Shown here one piece after another: positions 60,209 to 64,000 of a DNA stretch of 64,000 bases (positions are counted from its first letter, which is position 1; every line of letters begins with the position of its first letter). Below the pieces are notes generated by a model. That model was not told the DNA's origin and did not search any database. It saw only the letters and a program-made list of their open reading frames with translations. The position numbers were made by a program, and so were the translations under genes. This stretch comes from Maioricimonas rarisocia (GTDB taxonomy: Bacteria; Planctomycetota; Planctomycetia; Planctomycetales; Planctomycetaceae). The stretch spans positions 496,001 to 560,000 of the forward strand of contig NZ_CP036275.1 of assembly GCF_007747795.1 (NCBI RefSeq), in the 5' to 3' direction.

Positions 60209-60825
60209 GTGCAGGCTCGGATGGAAGTCAGGAGGGGAAATGGAGACTGCCACCATACCCGCACTCACTGCAAGTGGAAAGGTTCTTGAGCAGCGCGACC
60301 GAGCCGGCTGCTTACCTCTGACGATGATGTGGACGACGTTCGGCAGTGCACTCGCTGCGGCATTGTGCTGGTGATGGCATGTCCCTGTCATGGCACGCAG
60401 GCAGCGGACCACGGAGTTGTCATGACGGTGCGACTCCCCGGAGGATGAAAACGGGGCCGTCGAGGGTCGCATGATTGTCCGGCAAGGCAAGCATGTGCGT
60501 CCAATGACGCTCGCACTGGCGGAGCAAGCCGTGTTGGCCTCCTGCCGGTTGCGCCGAAACGGTCTGAAGACCAGTGTTGCCCCTGGGCGATGACATCTCC
60601 CGGCACCTACGGACTGGGCTCGCCAGTTGCATGAACTTGGGGCGTCGCTGTGCGACGATTACCGGCCACTCGCCGACTGGTGGGGCAGACAGTCCGGTCT
60701 GCCTTCCGCTCTCTCGCGGTCGCGGCTCGTATGTCATTCCGGAGTGTGTCCGTGTCTCTGTGGTTCGATTGAGGATCACCCACCGGACGCGGCCGGTGGG
60801 CTTTCGCCGTGTTCGCATATCACTA
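60209..60825. repeat. Intergenic region with repeat D and other modules
   Basis: Contents: a copy of the GCACTCGCTGCGGCATTGTG module (~60350), a GGCAAGCATGTGCGTCC module (60483) also seen near 55445, 57222 and 63740, a degenerate CACTGGCGG unit (~60511), repeat D (60597-60744, partner of 57856-58003) and a final GTGTCCGTGTCTCTGTGG module (60746). An inverted GAGCCGCGACCGTGAGGGAG copy with two mismatches is at 60709-60728. No gene is supported. Confidence 0.75.
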
Positions 60826-61938
60826 TCAATCGTCGACGAAGTCTTTCTCGCGGATCATCACGCGGACCGGGCCCTGCATCGTCGTGACCCAGATTTCGCC
60901 GAGGGAGTGTTCGAATGCGTACGGATACGACGCGCGGGCCTTCGGCTGGCGGGCGATGACGGCCGGCTTCGTCCATGTTGCGCCTTCGTCGTCCGAGAAC
61001 GCGACGGAAAGTTCCTCACGGAAATTGCTGACCGGCGTGTCGGACCACAGACCGTCGCCGCCGCTGAGCGGCCAGGTCGTTTCGCCTTCCGGGTAGGGAC
61101 GGTTCCAGAGGAGCATGAGTCGCCCGCTGGCCAGCCGCTTGAGCATTGCCGGGGCACTGCTGGCGGCGATGCCGGACGGCTGCAGGATCTGCCAGAAGCG
61201 GCCGCCGTCGCTCGAGTAGCCGGACCAGAACTCGCCCCAGTTGGTGCGGATGAGCATCCACAGCCGGCCGTCCTTCAGTTCGGTCAGCGTCGGTTCGGTG
61301 ACGCCGCCGTGATGTCCGCGGCCACCCAGATCGATCAGGTTGCTGGGCGTCCAGGTGCGTCCGTCGTCGGTGGACGAGTACGTCAGCACCGAGTGCCGGC
61401 CCGGATTGTGTCGCATCTTCATCGCGGTGAAGATCACCCGCCCGTCGCGGGTCTGGATCATGTCGCGGACGGCTCCGGACCAGTCATCGTGAAGTTTCTG
61501 CACGTCCTGCCATGTTCGGCCATTATCGAGGCTCCGCATGACGTAGGTCGGCAGGACCGCACCGGGGGCGTCGTGCAGGGCGTTGTCCCAGGTCCACTTG
61601 CGTTCATCGAGGTTCATGAAGGCGGCGATCAGGACGCCACTGTCGGTGCGCAGGATCGCCCGCTCGTTGCTGACGGTGATGCCGCGGTCGTCTTCGAACA
61701 GAGGCCGCGGCTCCGACCAGGTGCTGCCGTTGTCGCTGCTCACAAACGTCGCTTTGCTGTCGATCGCCAGGATCGTGCTCTCGTCGAGGCGAACGAACGG
61801 GCCGAGCAACTCGGTCGGCATCGGCTGGCAGCGATCGTCGAGCCAGAGGGGCTCGGCGGCCCCGGCCGTTGCAGCAGCGAGGATGGAGGCGAAGGCCATC
61901 AGGCAGAGCAGGGACTTCGTGCGACATGTTGCGATCAT
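60826..61938 (-). CDS. Secreted sialidase-like (BNR/Asp-box) protein
   Basis: A 370-aa exported protein: signal peptide LLCLMAFASILAAATAGAAE, then a six-bladed neuraminidase-type propeller with several Asp-box turns (SSDNGSTW, RSLDNGRTW, SSTDDGRTW, SSDGGRFW, SDDEGATW). An FVRLDESTIL segment precedes the first box. Bacterial homologues labelled exo-alpha-sialidase often act on other glycans; the Arg triad that binds sialic acid was not confirmed. It is the third gene of the minus-strand set with AstE-like and SGNH genes (12-nt gap). Confidence 0.83.
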   Translation of the reverse strand: MIATCRTKSLLCLMAFASILAAATAGAAEPLWLDDRCQPMPTELLGPFVRLDESTILAIDSKATFVSSDNGSTWSEPRPLFEDDRGITVSNERAILRTDSGVLIAAFMNLDERKWTWDNALHDAPGAVLPTYVMRSLDNGRTWQDVQKLHDDWSGAVRDMIQTRDGRVIFTAMKMRHNPGRHSVLTYSSTDDGRTWTPSNLIDLGGRGHHGGVTEPTLTELKDGRLWMLIRTNWGEFWSGYSSDGGRFWQILQPSGIAASSAPAMLKRLASGRLMLLWNRPYPEGETTWPLSGGDGLWSDTPVSNFREELSVAFSDDEGATWTKPAVIARQPKARASYPYAFEHSLGEIWVTTMQGPVRVMIREKDFVDD

Positions 61939-61950
61939 GAGGTGGTCCGT

Positions 61951-62880
61951 TCAGTCTTCTTCGGGTGGGGTGGGGTTCTCGGGGATTTCGAGGATCACGA
62001 AGGCACTGTCTCCTTCGTGAATGACCGGGAATGTCCAGATCACGATGACGATTCCCTCCACCTCGCAGACGATGTCGGTGACGGTGTCGTCGTCGATGTT
62101 GACGACGCGGCCGATCCGATCGCCCGGGCGAACGCGGTCACCCAGTTCGACAACGGCCCTGAAGAAGCCGGTCGCGGGGGAGGGGTTCTGCACCTGCATG
62201 TGTCCCGAACCGGGGCGTTCGTCTTCGAAGACGTATCCAATCCGGCACTCCGGCTGCTCGCGATCCACCATGCCCAGCAGCCCCATGACGTTCCGGCAGC
62301 CGTCGACGTAAGCTTCAACGCCCTGGTCCGAGAGGACGCCCGCTCCGAGAAACTCGGCGTAGATTGCGGGGATGCCGGCATCACGGGCGACCGAGAGGGT
62401 ACGGCCTTCGAGGTCGGGAGAGGTGCCCCAGACGGCCGGCAGATTGAAATTCAGTGCCATCTGACGCTGTCGGTTGAGTACGGTATCGTCACGATGCAGC
62501 GTGTACCCGACCAGCGGCATGACGGACATGGTCGACGAGCCCGTGTGCAGGTCGATGTATGCATCGGCGGAGCGGATCAGCGCACTCAGTGCCGCTGCGG
62601 TCCGTTCGGTGATCGATCCTTCCGGGATGCCGGGGCAGACGCGGGCCAGATCGAGACCATCTTCGGCGGTCCGCTCGCCTCGCAGGACGGCGGCCCGGTT
62701 GGCGATCGGAACGAGTGTCAGACGTCCGGTCAGCTCGCTGGAGGTGACGGTCTGTGCCAGCGTTCGGACGGCAGCGATGGATGTAAACTCGTCGCCATGC
62801 ACGCCGGCGGTGATCAGCAGGTGCGGCCCGCTGCTGTTTCCTTCGATGGTGATCGTCCGCAGCCCGCCAGGATCAGTCAT
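61951..62880 (-). CDS. Succinylglutamate desuccinylase/aspartoacylase family (M14-like)
   Basis: A 309-aa zinc-dependent acylase of the AstE/AspA group. The zinc motif HxxE is in LLITAGVHGDEFTS, the third ligand in YIDLHTGSST, and an EGxxL-type C-terminal beta domain follows (IGYVFEDERPGSGHMQVQNP, VVELGDRVRPGDRIGRV), which is typical of the longer bacterial relatives. It would hydrolyse an N-acyl amino acid or a similar amide. The ATG at 62880 (8-nt overlap with the SGNH gene) is preferred over GTG 62889. Substrate unknown. Confidence 0.85.
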   Translation of the reverse strand: MTDPGGLRTITIEGNSSGPHLLITAGVHGDEFTSIAAVRTLAQTVTSSELTGRLTLVPIANRAAVLRGERTAEDGLDLARVCPGIPEGSITERTAAALSALIRSADAYIDLHTGSSTMSVMPLVGYTLHRDDTVLNRQRQMALNFNLPAVWGTSPDLEGRTLSVARDAGIPAIYAEFLGAGVLSDQGVEAYVDGCRNVMGLLGMVDREQPECRIGYVFEDERPGSGHMQVQNPSPATGFFRAVVELGDRVRPGDRIGRVVNIDDDTVTDIVCEVEGIVIVIWTFPVIHEGDSAFVILEIPENPTPPEED

Positions 62881-63613
62881 CGGTGTCACTCTGCAGCTCC
62901 TTGATAAGCAGGTCGGCGATCATCCGCTGTCCCCGCTCGTTGGGGTGCATACCGTCCAGCAGAAGGTCCGCGAGCGACTGCCCGGGTTGCCGGTCGTAGT
63001 CGTGGAACGCGCGGTCAACGTCGACCAGGGGAACGTCGTGCTGGTCTGCAACCCTTCGCGCGGCGGCGGCGTACTCGCGCAGCAACAGGTTGAAGCCGTC
63101 CTCGTCGTCCGGATCGTACGGTGGTCGGCCGTACCGCTGCTTGAGTGACGGCGTCCAGCGGAGCGGGTTGGGCGTCATCAGGATGACGTGTGTGCCGCGC
63201 GCACGAAGCGTCGTGATGAAGTGCTTGAGGTTCTCACGGTAACGGTCGAGATCCACGCGCGGCTGCGTGGCAGGAGGAGACTTCCAGACGTCGACCGCTG
63301 CGTCGTTGATGCCGAACTGGATGATGACGACATCCGGATCGTGGGCGAGGACGTCCTTCTCGAACCGCTTGCGGGCCATGTCGGTGTTGTTGCCGCCGAT
63401 GCCGGCGTTAATGACCTGGACTTTGCGAGCTGCCGTGGGGAGTTCGCGGACGAGCAGGTCGGAGTAGACGGTCAGCTTGCCGCGAGGGGCGGTTGTCGAG
63501 TCGCCGAACGTGACGATCGTCGCATCGTCAGCGAAGAGGTGGCTGGCGGACAGCGAGCAGGTGATGCAGGACAGCAGAACGACGGATGCGGCCTGAAGAT
63601 GGCGGTGCAGCAT
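62873..63613 (-). CDS. Secreted SGNH/GDSL hydrolase
   Basis: A 246-aa exported esterase. Signal peptide LQAASVVLLSCITCSLSASH; block I IVTFGDSTTAPRG with the nucleophilic Ser; block II GIGGNNTDMA; block III VVIIQFGINDA with Asn; block V LLDGMHPNERG with the Asp-x-x-His pair. SGNH enzymes of this kind deacylate carbohydrates. AAAGGGG lies about 5 nt before the ATG at 63613, so the longer frame to 63742 is rejected. It is the first gene of a three-gene minus-strand operon with AstE-like and sialidase-like genes. Confidence 0.86.
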   Translation of the reverse strand: MLHRHLQAASVVLLSCITCSLSASHLFADDATIVTFGDSTTAPRGKLTVYSDLLVRELPTAARKVQVINAGIGGNNTDMARKRFEKDVLAHDPDVVIIQFGINDAAVDVWKSPPATQPRVDLDRYRENLKHFITTLRARGTHVILMTPNPLRWTPSLKQRYGRPPYDPDDEDGFNLLLREYAAAARRVADQHDVPLVDVDRAFHDYDRQPGQSLADLLLDGMHPNERGQRMIADLLIKELQSDTDD

Positions 63614-64000
63614 GAGTCCCCTTTGTCTGGAGTCGGGTGCGACTGCAGCGGCAAGAGTACCGCGAAGTGGTACGGCCAGGCCAGTGTGAGAGAGGCGGGC
63701 TTGCGGGTTACGAGCCGCGACTGTGAGGGAGCGGAAGGGCAAGCATGCGCGTCGATTGAGTGCTGGCCTCTTGCTGGCGGCGCCGGCCGCGGTTGGCGAG
63801 CAACCGCGGGGACCCGGTTCCTCACGCCTCGGGTCTCAAACATTACGAACCACGCCCGTTGCTCGTTCCAGCCACAGCCACCCTGCCGACATCGTTGTGC
63901 GGCTGGTGCGTCACGGACGGTCAGGCTCATGAAGCGGTTGCTGGTGTTGACGGTCGAGACCCGGGGGCGCCGTGACACACCCTACGGCTCTCGCGTTGCT
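63614..64000. repeat. Intergenic region with mosaic repeats at the right edge
   Basis: Carries a copy of GAGCCGCGACTGTGAGGGAG (63712-63731), the GGCAAGCATGCGCGTCG module (~63738), the perfect hairpin CCGCGGTTG-GCGAG-CAACCGCGG (63787-63809) continuing into GGGGACCCGGTTCCTCACGC, and a partial GTTGCTCGTTCCAGCCACAG unit (~63858). The order of modules resembles repeats A and B. No gene is supported up to the window end. Confidence 0.7.

Overview
The window looks like a piece of a Planctomycetes chromosome (Planctomycetaceae-like). The indications are high GC, weak or absent Shine-Dalgarno sequences at many starts with some GTG/TTG starts, an exosortase/PEP-CTERM system, a large Ser/Thr kinase fused to other signalling domains, many secreted beta-propeller, TPR and LRR proteins, and a family of short mosaic intergenic repeats. 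I recognised no rRNA, tRNA, CRISPR array, transposase or phage gene. The organism assignment is inferred from gene content only.

Region 1 (1-22.5 kb, all minus strand) is an exosortase-linked exopolysaccharide operon read from about 22.6 kb towards position 1 and continuing off the left edge. It begins with a NusG/RfaH-like antiterminator behind a predicted promoter, then exosortase, a Wzc-like tyrosine autokinase, an EpsI-family protein, a PEP-CTERM-type polysaccharide deacetylase, a Wzx-like flippase, a sulfotransferase, a methyltransferase, glycosyltransferases, an AAC(3)-family acetyltransferase, WecB, a Wzy/O-antigen-ligase-like polymerase, another methyltransferase, a heparinase II/III-family lyase, another glycosyltransferase and a second sulfotransferase. 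Many genes overlap or nearly abut. The set suggests a sulfated, amino-sugar-containing polymer. No Wza-type exporter or initiating phosphoglycosyltransferase is present in the window.

Region 2 (23-28 kb) holds a Gfo/Idh/MocA oxidoreductase, a secreted LRR protein, and a divergent pair (GT61 glycosyltransferase and FkbM methyltransferase). Region 3 (28-41.5 kb, minus) is a signalling and TPR block: a secreted transglutaminase-like protein, an unusual Ser/Thr kinase-TIR-P-loop NTPase fusion, a hybrid histidine kinase with two receiver domains and an HPt domain, and two large TPR proteins. Region 4 (41.6-48.5 kb) has a PEP-CTERM protein (a likely exosortase substrate), a secreted parallel beta-helix protein, a PQQ-type beta-propeller protein, a Ca2+/Na+ exchanger and a Tat-exported enolase-superfamily protein.

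Region 5 (48.9-64 kb) has a DUF502 membrane protein; a tight plus-strand operon for sugar-acid catabolism (galactonate-dehydratase-like, ceramidase-like, DapA-like, MFS); a secreted alpha/beta hydrolase flanked by two ~400-bp direct repeats; small membrane or secreted proteins; and a minus-strand SGNH hydrolase / AstE-like / sialidase operon. Its intergenic DNA is filled with recurring modules, several of them perfect hairpins, that I do not see left of about 48 kb. The most unusual items are the kinase-TIR-NTPase fusion and the mosaic repeat family.
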